Positions 1-5,842 are shown, numbered from the stretch's first letter. The stretch: DNA of 6,258 nucleotides from Paludibacter sp. (GCA_024709185.1 JANJXE010000468.1:1-6258); one strand, 5' to 3'. A program made the numbers and translations. Notes: generated by a model from the letters alone, not told the origin.

Positions 1-33
1 TTTGTTTTCAGACTGTTTTCAAAATCAGCTTTC

Positions 34-1089
34 TTATTTTTTCTTAGTTTTCGCTTTCAGTCGGGCTTCTTTTGCTTTTTGACGTTCTAACCTTAGTTTC
101 GCTTTTTCTTCCCTGGCCAGTCTGCGGGCCTCTTTCTGTTCTTCAATAAATTTGTTTACATAATCGATATATGGCTGGATGTAGCGTTGTTGTTTGGCCG
201 GATGCAGGTCGTCCATAGTAATCATGATTCCTGTTTCGTATACTGAACCAAAATCATGATCTATCGTATATCCAAAAATTTTCATTGTATCGGAAAGACC
301 TATATAAGCATTGAAAAGCGGCGGGATGTTTTCACCATTATTGCGTACCGTTTTAATAAGGTGCTTATAATCATCTGTTGGGTTGTTTTCAGTCAGAAAG
401 TTCTTAGCATTTTGTTGCATCTCATCGCTGATGAAAATTGGACGTTTAGGTGTAATAAGACCTTCAGTATCTGTAAAATGCTTGTTCAGATAAGCATAAA
501 TCGACTCGCGGGCAACAACAGGAAAACTATTGTACATGGTAACTTTCCCGATAAAATATTTGGCACCTTTCACGGTATGTATCAGAGCTCCAAGTCCATC
601 CCAAAGATTATCGAGTGCGAACAAACTTTTCATGCCCATGCGGGTGCTTTGGTAATTGGGCTGAACAAATGCCCGGCCCAGTTCTATAGTATAAGGTAAA
701 TAGTGTTCGATAAAATGTTGGCTAAAAGTAAAGAGGTGCGACATAACAAATTCGGGTTGGCCATTTTCCTTCATCATAACATCGGCACCCGCCAGAAAGC
801 GATAACCACCGATTATTTCACGGTTATCGGGATCCCACACGATCAATTGTTTATAGGGCTTTTCGAGAAAATCATATTTGTCGGTATCTGTTTCATTACC
901 GGTGCCGCCACCACCTGAACGGAAGGATAACTCACGTAGGCGGCCAATTTCACGCATAATATTCGGAGAGTCGTGAGCCGTAATTACATAGATTTCATTA
1001 CCGGCTTTATTGGTTGGTCTGAGAAATTTATTAGCCGTCAGTTCTCCCGCTAATAGCTCACGGTCAACTGCTTCAATAACATTCTTCAT
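34..1089 (-). CDS. GNAT/hemolysin-like acyltransferase (OlsB/GlsB-type) with basic coiled-coil tail
   Basis: A 351-residue protein that I read as a member of the hemolysin-like GNAT acyltransferase group. This group includes the N-acyltransferases that start ornithine- and glycine-lipid synthesis by moving an acyl chain from acyl-ACP to an amino acid. Visible signs are an N-terminal GNAT-like segment with RLRELSFR (residues 50-57) and a Gly-rich stretch, the strand-like VWDPDNREIIGGYRF (84-98), ELGRAFVQP (137-145), and a late IPPLFNAYIGL (255-265) followed by a DHDFG stretch, as in lipid N-acyltransferases of this type. Residues about 300-351 are a Lys/Arg/Glu/Ala-rich helix ending in poly-Lys, which is not part of the enzyme core and may bind membrane or nucleic acid. 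The ATG at 1089 is preferred because the longer reading (to 1233) would start upstream of the likely promoter at 1132-1139. The substrate is inferred, and no partner O-acyltransferase gene lies in the window. Confidence 0.75.
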   Translation of the reverse strand: MKNVIEAVDRELLAGELTANKFLRPTNKAGNEIYVITAHDSPNIMREIGRLRELSFRSGGGGTGNETDTDKYDFLEKPYKQLIVWDPDNREIIGGYRFLAGADVMMKENGQPEFVMSHLFTFSQHFIEHYLPYTIELGRAFVQPNYQSTRMGMKSLFALDNLWDGLGALIHTVKGAKYFIGKVTMYNSFPVVARESIYAYLNKHFTDTEGLITPKRPIFISDEMQQNAKNFLTENNPTDDYKHLIKTVRNNGENIPPLFNAYIGLSDTMKIFGYTIDHDFGSVYETGIMITMDDLHPAKQQRYIQPYIDYVNKFIEEQKEARRLAREEKAKLRLERQKAKEARLKAKTKKK

Positions 1090-1131
1090 ATTGAGTACTA
1101 CTATAGTTTTTTCAAGATTTGAAATCAACTG

Positions 1132-1139
1132 CAAAAGTA
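1132..1139 (-). promoter_or_regulatory. Bacteroidetes -7 element for the acyltransferase gene
   Basis: On the minus strand this reads TACTTTTG, matching the TAnnTTTG -7 element used by the primary sigma factor of Bacteroidetes. No convincing TTG is seen at the -33 position. A start of transcription a few bases downstream would leave a leader of about 35 bases before the ATG at 1089. Confidence 0.5.
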
Positions 1140-1211
1140 GTTTATTTTTTGTACTTGAAGGAACATTCATAAAAAAAACAGAAAAATCGACTAAAAATTT
1201 GTCCAAATGTT

Positions 1212-1241
1212 TTTGTATCAGAATAAAAAGCAATATATTTG
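1212..1241 (+). promoter_or_regulatory. Promoter of the HU gene
   Basis: TTTG at 1212-1215 and TATATTTG at 1234-1241 are separated by 18 bases, matching the -33/-7 consensus of Bacteroidetes primary promoters. Transcription would begin near 1247 and leave an A/T-rich leader of about 65 bases before the HU start codon, with no Shine-Dalgarno sequence. Confidence 0.75.
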
Positions 1242-1312
1242 CAGTCCGAAATTCGTAAAGAAAAAATCATCAAAAAATATTTAGTAATCAATAATTTAAA
1301 AAGAGTACAATC

Positions 1313-1585
1313 ATGACAAAGGCAGACATTGTTAACGAGATTGCCAAAAACACAGGTATCGACAAGGCATCGGTATTGGCAACAGTTGAGGCTTTCATGG
1401 AGACTATTAAAGAGTCTCTTGCTAATAGTGAAAACGTATACCTGAGAGGTTTTGGTAGTTTTGTTATCAAAGAAAGAGCTGAAAAAACTGCTCGTAACAT
1501 TTCGAAGAACACAACCATTATTATTCCTGCACACAAAATTCCGGCTTTTAAACCTGCCAAGACTTTTGTAAGCACGGTAAAATAA
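1313..1585 (+). CDS. HU-family DNA-binding protein
   Basis: A 90-residue histone-like protein of the HU/IHF family, which forms dimers that bend and compact DNA. The length is exactly that of HU. It opens with the typical MTKADIVNEI helix, has the GFGSF turn at residues 46-50 leading into the DNA-binding arm, and ends with IPAFKPAKTF, the standard closing motif. At the arm tip, where most HU and IHF proteins have R-N-P, this one has R61-N62-I63, so the proline that intercalates between base pairs is replaced by isoleucine. I recall the same RNISKNTT-type arm in other Bacteroidetes HU proteins, so this is likely lineage-typical. A strong promoter lies upstream at 1212-1241, and the gene is probably co-transcribed with the small basic gene 25 bases downstream. 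Confidence 0.93.
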   Translation: MTKADIVNEIAKNTGIDKASVLATVEAFMETIKESLANSENVYLRGFGSFVIKERAEKTARNISKNTTIIIPAHKIPAFKPAKTFVSTVK

Positions 1586-1610
1586 TTGATAAAATTAAAA
1601 ATAGTATTAT

Positions 1611-1700
1611 ATGCCAAGCGGGAAAAAAAGAAAACGTCATAAAATGGCGACGCATAAGCGGAAAAAAAGACTGAGAAAAAACAGACATAAAAAGAAATAA
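1611..1700 (+). CDS. Small basic AURKAIP1/COX24-like protein, probable ribosomal protein
   Basis: A 29-residue reading frame, ATG to TAA, starting MPSGKKRKRHKMATHKRKKR. More than half of the residues are Lys, Arg or His and there are no acidic residues. The KRKRHKM...HKRKKRLRKNRHK pattern resembles the AURKAIP1/COX24 C-terminal domain, whose mitochondrial form is small-subunit protein mS38 and whose short bacterial relatives (bS22-like) sit in the small ribosomal subunit. The role is inferred from that resemblance. The gene lies 25 bases after the HU stop and is followed by an intrinsic terminator, so it probably shares the HU transcript. Its size makes it easy to miss in automated annotation. 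The lack of any other good frame in this gap, and the composition, argue that it is real. Confidence 0.8.
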   Translation: MPSGKKRKRHKMATHKRKKRLRKNRHKKK

Positions 1701-1729
1701 AGTCTGATGGTCTTCAACGACAAGTACTG

Positions 1730-1774
1730 AAAACAAACTTAAAGACTTACGATCAGACTTTAAGTTTGTTTTTT
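1730..1774 (+). terminator. Intrinsic terminator after the HU/small-protein unit
   Basis: A perfect 14-bp inverted repeat (1731-1744 with 1758-1771, extendable by one A-T pair) flanks a 13-base loop and runs into a T-rich tract. The right arm contains TAAGTTTG at 1761-1768, which fits the TAnnTTTG -7 consensus. A competing 11-bp pairing (1698-1708 with 1752-1762) overlaps the loop and the start of the right arm. Confidence 0.75.
1761..1768 (+). promoter_or_regulatory. Possible -7 element for rng inside the terminator stem
   Basis: TAAGTTTG matches TAnnTTTG and would place a transcript start near 1775, about 37 bases before the rng GTG codon. No TTG is present at the expected -33 distance, and the motif is also explained by the terminator stem, so this is tentative. 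No better candidate is seen between the terminator and rng. Confidence 0.3.
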
Positions 1775-1811
1775 GTTTAAGCGAAAACAAAAACATTAAA
1801 TCCAAGAAAAA

Positions 1812-3398
1812 GTGAACAGCGAATTTGTAGTAGATGTACAAGCATCCGAAATTTCAATTGCGCTGCTGGAAAACAAACGATTGGTAGAATTTAACCGGGA
1901 AAGCCGAGAGGCCAGTTTTGCGGTTGGAAATATCTACCTGGGTAAGGTTAAAAAACTGATGCCCGGTTTAAACGCAGCATTTGTGGATGTTGGTTTCGAA
2001 AAAGACGCTTTTCTCCATTATCTTGATTTAGGTTCAAATTTCAATACCCTACAAAATTTTACAACGCAGGTGCTGAGCGACCGCAAAAAGGCACCTTCGA
2101 TGCAAAAAGCAAAGCATCTTCCCGAGATTGATAAAAACGGAACGATAAGCGATGTGCTCAAGCCCGGTCAGGAAATCCTGGTTCAGGTTGCAAAAGAGCC
2201 CATTTCAACCAAAGGTCCCAGGCTAACTGCTGAAGTGTCTATCGCAGGAAGGTTTTTAGTTCTCATTCCATTTGCCGATAAGGTGTCGGTTTCTCAGAAG
2301 ATTGAATCGGAAGAGGAACGCATCCGTCTGAAGCAACTGATTCAAAGTATCAAACCCAAAGGATTCGGGGTGATAGTACGTACGGTTGCCGAACAAAAGA
2401 GAGTGGCAGAACTCGATAATGAACTGAAAATATTAGTGAAACGATGGGAGGAAGCCTGCCAGAAGTTGCAGCACTCAAAAGGTGTTTCGCTGATATTAGA
2501 GGAATTAGGTCGCACGGTGGGAATAATTAGAGATTTATTCAACGCCAATTTTAATTACATTCATGTCAACAATCCTGACATTTTCACAGAGGTGAAAGAT
2601 TATGTGGAGCTTATTGCCCCCGATAAAAAGGATATTGTAAAGCTTTACAAGGACGAGATTCCGATTTTTGATCATTTCGGAATTACCAAGCAAATAAAAT
2701 CGGCTTTTGGTAAGACGGTTTCCTTTAAAAGTGGAGCGTACCTGATTATTGAACACACTGAAGCTTTGCATGTGATTGATGTGAACAGCGGAAACCGATC
2801 GAAACTGGCTACCGGACAGGAAGGAAATGCACTCGAAGTGAACCTGGCTGCTGCCGATGAAATTGCCCGTCAGTTACGGCTCAGAGACATGGGCGGAATT
2901 ATCGTGGTGGATTTTATTGACCTCCACGATAACGACAACAGGCAGAAGCTCTATGAACGAATGCGTGAAGCGATGTCAAATGACCGGGCCAAACACAATA
3001 TCCTTCCGTTAAGTAAATTCGGATTGATGCAAATGACCCGTCAGCGGGTTCGACCAGAGACCGATATCAATATTGAGGAAAAATGTCCAACCTGCTTTGG
3101 TACCGGACATATGCAGCCTTCGATTCTCTTTATTGATCAACTCGAAGATAAAATTGATTTTGTAGTTAATGTATTAAAAATTAAAAAGTTTAAACTCCAT
3201 ATTCACCCGTACATCGAAGCCTATATCTCTAAAGGTGTTGTATCGCAAATATGGAAATGGAGAAGTAAATTCGGGCTGGGATGCAAATTTGTACCTTCAC
3301 AATCGCTCGGTTTTCTTCAATTCAAGTTTTATGATGATAAGGGTAACGAAATAAACCTGAAACAAGAAACTGAGAAAGTTTCGGAAGTCAACACTTAA
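1812..3398 (+). CDS. rng: Ribonuclease G (RNase E/G family endoribonuclease)
   Basis: A 528-residue single-strand-specific endoribonuclease for rRNA maturation and mRNA decay. An S1-type RNA-binding domain spans about residues 38-147 (IYLGKVKKLMPGLNAAFVDVG at its start), with a loop insertion at about 75-115. R190-T191 correspond to the 5'-monophosphate sensor pair R169/T170 of E. coli RNase E. The metal-binding catalytic residues are visible: D323 and N325 in VIDVNSG, and D367 in VVDFIDL. The Zn-link motif CPTCFGTG (C425, C428) that joins protomers is intact. The length fits RNase G, with no long C-terminal degradosome scaffold. The GTG at 1812 is chosen because the N-terminus M-N-S-E-F-V-V-D-V-Q fits the family, and no in-frame ATG lies nearby. 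No Shine-Dalgarno is present. It follows HU and the small ribosomal-like gene and ends 7 bases before a strong terminator. Confidence 0.95.
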   Translation: MNSEFVVDVQASEISIALLENKRLVEFNRESREASFAVGNIYLGKVKKLMPGLNAAFVDVGFEKDAFLHYLDLGSNFNTLQNFTTQVLSDRKKAPSMQKAKHLPEIDKNGTISDVLKPGQEILVQVAKEPISTKGPRLTAEVSIAGRFLVLIPFADKVSVSQKIESEEERIRLKQLIQSIKPKGFGVIVRTVAEQKRVAELDNELKILVKRWEEACQKLQHSKGVSLILEELGRTVGIIRDLFNANFNYIHVNNPDIFTEVKDYVELIAPDKKDIVKLYKDEIPIFDHFGITKQIKSAFGKTVSFKSGAYLIIEHTEALHVIDVNSGNRSKLATGQEGNALEVNLAAADEIARQLRLRDMGGIIVVDFIDLHDNDNRQKLYERMREAMSNDRAKHNILPLSKFGLMQMTRQRVRPETDINIEEKCPTCFGTGHMQPSILFIDQLEDKIDFVVNVLKIKKFKLHIHPYIEAYISKGVVSQIWKWRSKFGLGCKFVPSQSLGFLQFKFYDDKGNEINLKQETEKVSEVNT

Positions 3399-3405
3399 TA
3401 ATTAA

Positions 3406-3436
3406 AGGGGATTCGTAAACGAATCTCCTTTTTTTT
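3406..3436 (+). terminator. Intrinsic terminator of rng
   Basis: A 10-bp stem with one G-U pair (3406-3415 with 3420-3429), a TAAA loop and a run of eight T directly after it. It lies 7 bases past the rng stop codon. A textbook Rho-independent terminator. Confidence 0.9.
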
Positions 3437-3487
3437 ACCGGAATCATTCAACACATAAAAAAAGACAAAAAAAGTTTGCTGAAGCCC

Positions 3488-3517
3488 TTGCAGATATTAA
3501 AAAACATAGTATATTTG
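3488..3517 (+). promoter_or_regulatory. Promoter of the tRNA operon
   Basis: TTG at 3488-3490 and TATATTTG at 3510-3517 are 19 bases apart, an excellent match to Bacteroidetes primary promoters. The predicted start near 3523 would place the two 76-bp repeats and all three tRNAs on one primary transcript. Confidence 0.75.
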
Positions 3518-3524
3518 CACTCCG

Positions 3525-3542
3525 TTTGAGGAACGCTTCAAA
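3525..3542 (+). other. Hairpin at the predicted 5' end of the tRNA transcript
   Basis: TTTGAGG and CTTCAAA (one G-U pair) enclose an AACG tetraloop. It begins within a few bases of the predicted transcript start, so it could protect the 5' end or form a processing signal. The function is inferred. Confidence 0.45.
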
Positions 3543-3549
3543 ACACAAT

Positions 3550-3625
3550 GCGAAAATAGCTCAGTTGCCAAAGAGTATATACTAAATGCTCTGCCAACTG
3601 AGGTAACAAGCAAAAATAACACGAT
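3550..3625 (+). repeat. 76-bp tRNA-derived tandem repeat, copy 1
   Basis: The first 18 bases are identical to the 5' end of the tRNA-Gly at 3702 (acceptor strand, T-A linker, the D-stem and the AGTTG of the D-loop). The sequence then departs where the tRNA has GG and has CC instead. Bases 3587-3602 are a D-arm sequence in antisense orientation. CTCAGTTG (3560-3567) and CAACTGAG (3595-3602) make an 8-bp stem, continued by AGAG/CTCT (3572-3575 with 3589-3592) after an internal loop. The apical region contains the palindrome AGTATATACT. The unit has no T-arm or matching 3' acceptor strand, so it is not a functional tRNA. The two copies are spaced exactly 76 bases apart, and the third position in the register is the real tRNA. 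Confidence 0.85.
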
Positions 3626-3701
3626 GCGAAAATAGCTCAGTTGCCAAAGAGTGTATACTAAATGCTCTGCCAACTGAGGTAACAAGCAAAAATAACACGA
3701 T
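3626..3701 (+). repeat. 76-bp tRNA-derived tandem repeat, copy 2
   Basis: Identical to copy 1 over 76 bases except for A to G at 3653 (in the hairpin loop, breaking the palindrome) and A to G at 3699 if the preceding flank of copy 1 is counted. It abuts the true tRNA-Gly directly. The same hairpin can form: CTCAGTTG at 3636-3643 with CAACTGAG at 3671-3678. Confidence 0.85.
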
Positions 3702-3774
3702 GCGAAAATAGCTCAGTTGGTAGAGCATAACCTTGCCAAGGTTAGGGTCGCGGGTTCGAGTCCCGTTTTTCGCT
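3702..3774 (+). tRNA. tRNA-Gly (GCC)
   Basis: A full cloverleaf is readable: acceptor GCGAAAA with TTTTCGC (3767-3773), D-stem GCTC/GAGC, anticodon stem TAACC/GGTTA around the loop TTGCCAA (anticodon GCC at 3735-3737), and T-stem/loop with TTCGAGT at 3755-3761. The discriminator base is T, as expected for glycine. CCA is not encoded. It is the first real tRNA in the operon and the apparent source, or sibling, of the two upstream repeats. Confidence 0.95.
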
Positions 3775-3786
3775 CAAACAAAATCC

Positions 3787-3806
3787 GGTGAAACAGCGTT
3801 TTCACC
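3787..3806 (+). other. Spacer hairpin between tRNA-Gly and tRNA-Leu
   Basis: GGTGAAA (3787-3793) and TTTCACC (3800-3806) form a perfect 7-bp stem with a 6-base loop and no T-run after it. It is more likely a processing element in the polycistronic tRNA precursor than a terminator. Confidence 0.45.
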
Positions 3807-3830
3807 TTCCAGATGTACTTCTCAACCATT

Positions 3831-3914
3831 GCCCAGATGGTGAAATTGGTAGACACGCTAGTTTCAGGGACTAGTGGCCGCAAGGCTGTGCAGGTTCGAG
3901 TCCTGTTCTGGGCA
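3831..3914 (+). tRNA. tRNA-Leu (CAG)
   Basis: Acceptor GCCCAGA pairs with TCTGGGC (3907-3913), and the discriminator is A, as required for leucine. Anticodon stem CTAGT/ACTAG surrounds the loop TTCAGGG, giving anticodon CAG for CUG codons, with G at position 37. A long variable arm with stem GCC-GCAA-GGC identifies a class II tRNA. The T-loop is TTCGAGT. CCA is not encoded. Confidence 0.95.
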
Positions 3915-3929
3915 CTTTCTTTTAATAAT

Positions 3930-4013
3930 GCGCAGGTGGTGAAATTGGTATACACGCTACTTTGAGGGGGTAGTGCCGGTTCCGGCGTGTGAGTTCGAGT
4001 CTCATCCTGCGCA
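3930..4013 (+). tRNA. tRNA-Leu (GAG)
   Basis: Acceptor GCGCAGG pairs with CCTGCGC (4006-4012), discriminator A. Anticodon stem CTACT/GGTAG (one T-G pair) surrounds the loop TTGAGGG, giving anticodon GAG for CUC/CUU codons. The long variable arm with GCCGG-TT-CCGGC confirms class II leucine tRNA. A T-run at 4015-4022 follows directly and may end transcription. It overlaps the stop codon of the convergent exporter gene. Confidence 0.95.
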
Positions 4014-4020
4014 CTTTTTT

Positions 4021-4920
4021 TTATTTTTCCTTACACGGTTCTGTGTGAATATTAGTAATTGTCCTTTCCCCGTATTTTTCCCGTAACATTACTTCAATCT
4101 CTGTGGCTATATCATGTGATCGTACAAAACTTATGTTTCTGTCGAGCTTGATGTGTATGTCGATGGCGATAATATTTCCAATGCGTCGTGTTTTCAGATT
4201 GTGCTGAAAGCAGATATCGGGATGTGACGAAATCATGTTGATAATCTCGTTTTCTGTACTTTCGGGTAGTGATTGTTCCAGCAGTTCGTGCATGCTGGGC
4301 TTTCCCAGTTCAATTGCTACCTTTAGAATGAAAACGCTTACAATCATTCCGGCAATTGGGTCAAGAATGCGCCACTGTGGTCCCAGAAAAATGGCTCCTG
4401 AAATACCCAGGGCTGTTCCTATGGAGGAAAATGCGTCACTCCGGTGATGCCAGGCATTCGCAATCACTGCATTGTTATTTATTTTCTTACCCTGAATAAA
4501 GGTGTACCAATACAGCACCTCTTTGATAATAACAGAGGCAATGGCTGCAAAAAGAGCCAGATAACCCGGTTGTTGTAATACTTTACCCTGCCAAACATCC
4601 ACCACCATCGTGATTCCATTCCAGAATATACCAACTCCCACCAGTATAAGTGCGATACTGATCAACAAAGTGGCAAAAGTTTCATATTTACCATGTCCGT
4701 AATGATGATCCTGATCTTTATCCTTATCCGAGAAACGAATAAAAATTAATACAAAGACATCGGTAATAAAATCGGAAAACGAATGCACACCGTCGGCAAC
4801 CATGGCCGCACTTTTAGCACTTATACCCGCAATAATCTTAAATGTACTTAAGAGCAGATTAACGAAAAATCCAACCCACGTAACGCGTTGCGCCACTTTT
4901 GTCCTGTCTTTTATTTTCAT
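4021..4920 (-). CDS. Cation diffusion facilitator, FieF-like (probable Zn2+/divalent metal exporter)
   Basis: A 299-residue inner-membrane metal/proton antiporter. Six hydrophobic segments are followed by a cytoplasmic C-terminal domain. Counting from the ATG at 4920, the transport site reads H46-x3-D50 in TM2 and H158-x3-D162 in TM5. The HD/HD set is typical of zinc-preferring members, whereas E. coli FieF has Asp for the first His. The YGHGKYE motif after TM2 places it with the FieF/MamM branch. The C-terminal domain keeps ligands comparable to FieF: H240 (HNLKTR), H256 (IDIHIKL) and H292/E294 (NIHTEP). The ATG at 4920 is preferred over an upstream TTG at 4932 because it forms an ATGA overlap with the stop codon of the preceding gene, indicating translational coupling. 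Metal choice is inferred. Confidence 0.9.
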   Translation of the reverse strand: MKIKDRTKVAQRVTWVGFFVNLLLSTFKIIAGISAKSAAMVADGVHSFSDFITDVFVLIFIRFSDKDKDQDHHYGHGKYETFATLLISIALILVGVGIFWNGITMVVDVWQGKVLQQPGYLALFAAIASVIIKEVLYWYTFIQGKKINNNAVIANAWHHRSDAFSSIGTALGISGAIFLGPQWRILDPIAGMIVSVFILKVAIELGKPSMHELLEQSLPESTENEIINMISSHPDICFQHNLKTRRIGNIIAIDIHIKLDRNISFVRSHDIATEIEVMLREKYGERTITNIHTEPCKEK

Positions 4921-5819
4921 TGTTGTGTGCAATTTTCAAATAAACATGCCTCCTCTGAATATTCAAATTCGATAGTTGCATGTTCAATTTTTTCTTCTTT
5001 TAAAATTGTGCGAATTTCCGTTTTTAGTTTAGGAATTTCTGTGGCATCCTGGTGTAAAACCACATGCATCGTCATAACATGGTAATTGCCATCTGCCGAC
5101 CAGCTATGCAGGTCGTGGACGTCCTTAATCAGGGGATGACTAAGCAAACGTTCACGAATATGCTGCAGATTTATGTCATCGGGTGTGGCCTGCAACAGAA
5201 TACGCATTCCTTCCCGAATCGAATGAGCCACATTACTAAGTATATACACAGAAATAACTATCGATAAGAGAGGATCGATAAATGGTAAATCGAAAAAATA
5301 CATCAACACTGAACCAATGAGAATCGCTGCCCATCCCAGCACATCTTCCAGTAAATGAAGCGAAACTACCTTTTCGTTGAGACTTCTCCCTTTTTTTAAC
5401 CGGATAACGGCAGCGCCATTGACCAGAATTCCCAGTATAGCCAGCCAAAACATTCCTACCTCGTTGGCCGGTTGCGGGTTCAACAGACGGGGAATGGTTT
5501 CACTCAATATAAAAATACTACCTACAACTAAAATCAGAGAATTTGCCAGTGCACCAATCAGTGAAAAGCGTTTATAGCCGTACGAGTATTTTGCGTTACT
5601 CCCTTTGACCGATAGTTTTTGAAAATACCAGGCTAGTCCAAGTGAAATACTATCACCAAAATCATGCAGAGCATCGGTAAGTATGGCAACGCTGTTGGTA
5701 AGCAACCCTCCGGCGATTTCAATCAGGGTGAAACCCAAATTCAGAAAAAAAGCAAAACGAATATTTTTTGTACCGGATACCGGATTATCAGGTGTGCTAT
5801 GGTGGTGATGAAGCGACAT
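4917..5819 (-). CDS. Cation diffusion facilitator, CzcD/ZitB-like (probable Zn2+ exporter)
   Basis: A 300-residue six-TM metal/proton antiporter of the CzcD/ZitB branch. It begins MSLHHHHS, a His cluster common in this branch that may collect metal at the membrane face. TM2 carries H52-x3-D56 (HDFGD) and TM5 carries H155-x3-D159 (HLLED), the tetrahedral Zn site. The C-terminal domain has VHDLHSWSADG (234-244), H247, H252 and H256, and it ends in a Cys pair (C292, C297). The last feature suggests an extra soft-metal site. It is the first gene of a two-gene operon and overlaps the FieF-like gene by four bases. A good promoter lies 24 bases upstream. Zn, Cd or Co are the likely substrates, and the sequence alone cannot choose between them. 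Confidence 0.92.
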   Translation of the reverse strand: MSLHHHHSTPDNPVSGTKNIRFAFFLNLGFTLIEIAGGLLTNSVAILTDALHDFGDSISLGLAWYFQKLSVKGSNAKYSYGYKRFSLIGALANSLILVVGSIFILSETIPRLLNPQPANEVGMFWLAILGILVNGAAVIRLKKGRSLNEKVVSLHLLEDVLGWAAILIGSVLMYFFDLPFIDPLLSIVISVYILSNVAHSIREGMRILLQATPDDINLQHIRERLLSHPLIKDVHDLHSWSADGNYHVMTMHVVLHQDATEIPKLKTEIRTILKEEKIEHATIEFEYSEEACLFENCTQQ

Positions 5820-5842
5820 AATGGAGTTGAGAATTTGACCTA

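Noticed and set aside
1090..1233. 48-residue N-terminal extension of the acyltransferase, and the overlapping minus-strand frame at 1142-1534
   Set aside because: The extension would begin upstream of the -7 element at 1132-1139 and runs through A/T-rich leader DNA. The other frame lies antisense to HU and its leader.
2901..2930. Inverted repeat ATCGTGG...CCACGAT inside rng
   Set aside because: It encodes the conserved catalytic segment around D367, so codon choice explains it. There is no T-run and no reason to expect a regulatory role.
3550..3625. Repeat units as tRNA pseudogenes or genuine tRNAs
   Set aside because: Only the 5' acceptor strand and part of the D-arm match. The rest is an inverted D-arm rather than a degraded cloverleaf, so neither label describes them well.
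3497..3685. 62-codon minus-strand reading frame over the 76-bp repeats
   Set aside because: Its internal repeat merely reflects the DNA repeat, it runs against a strong promoter, and it has no recognisable start context or domain.
3543..3701. CRISPR-like array or integrative element attachment site
   Set aside because: The units are contiguous with no spacers, and there is no integrase or mobile gene nearby. The copies match the 5' end of the tRNA, whereas attachment sites usually duplicate the 3' end.
3713..3955. 80-codon minus-strand reading frame across the tRNA genes
   Set aside because: It is the antisense translation of tRNA-Gly and tRNA-Leu sequence, including the RTRTCTALRP and GLEPATLTLARL strings that are well-known spurious translations of tRNA genes.
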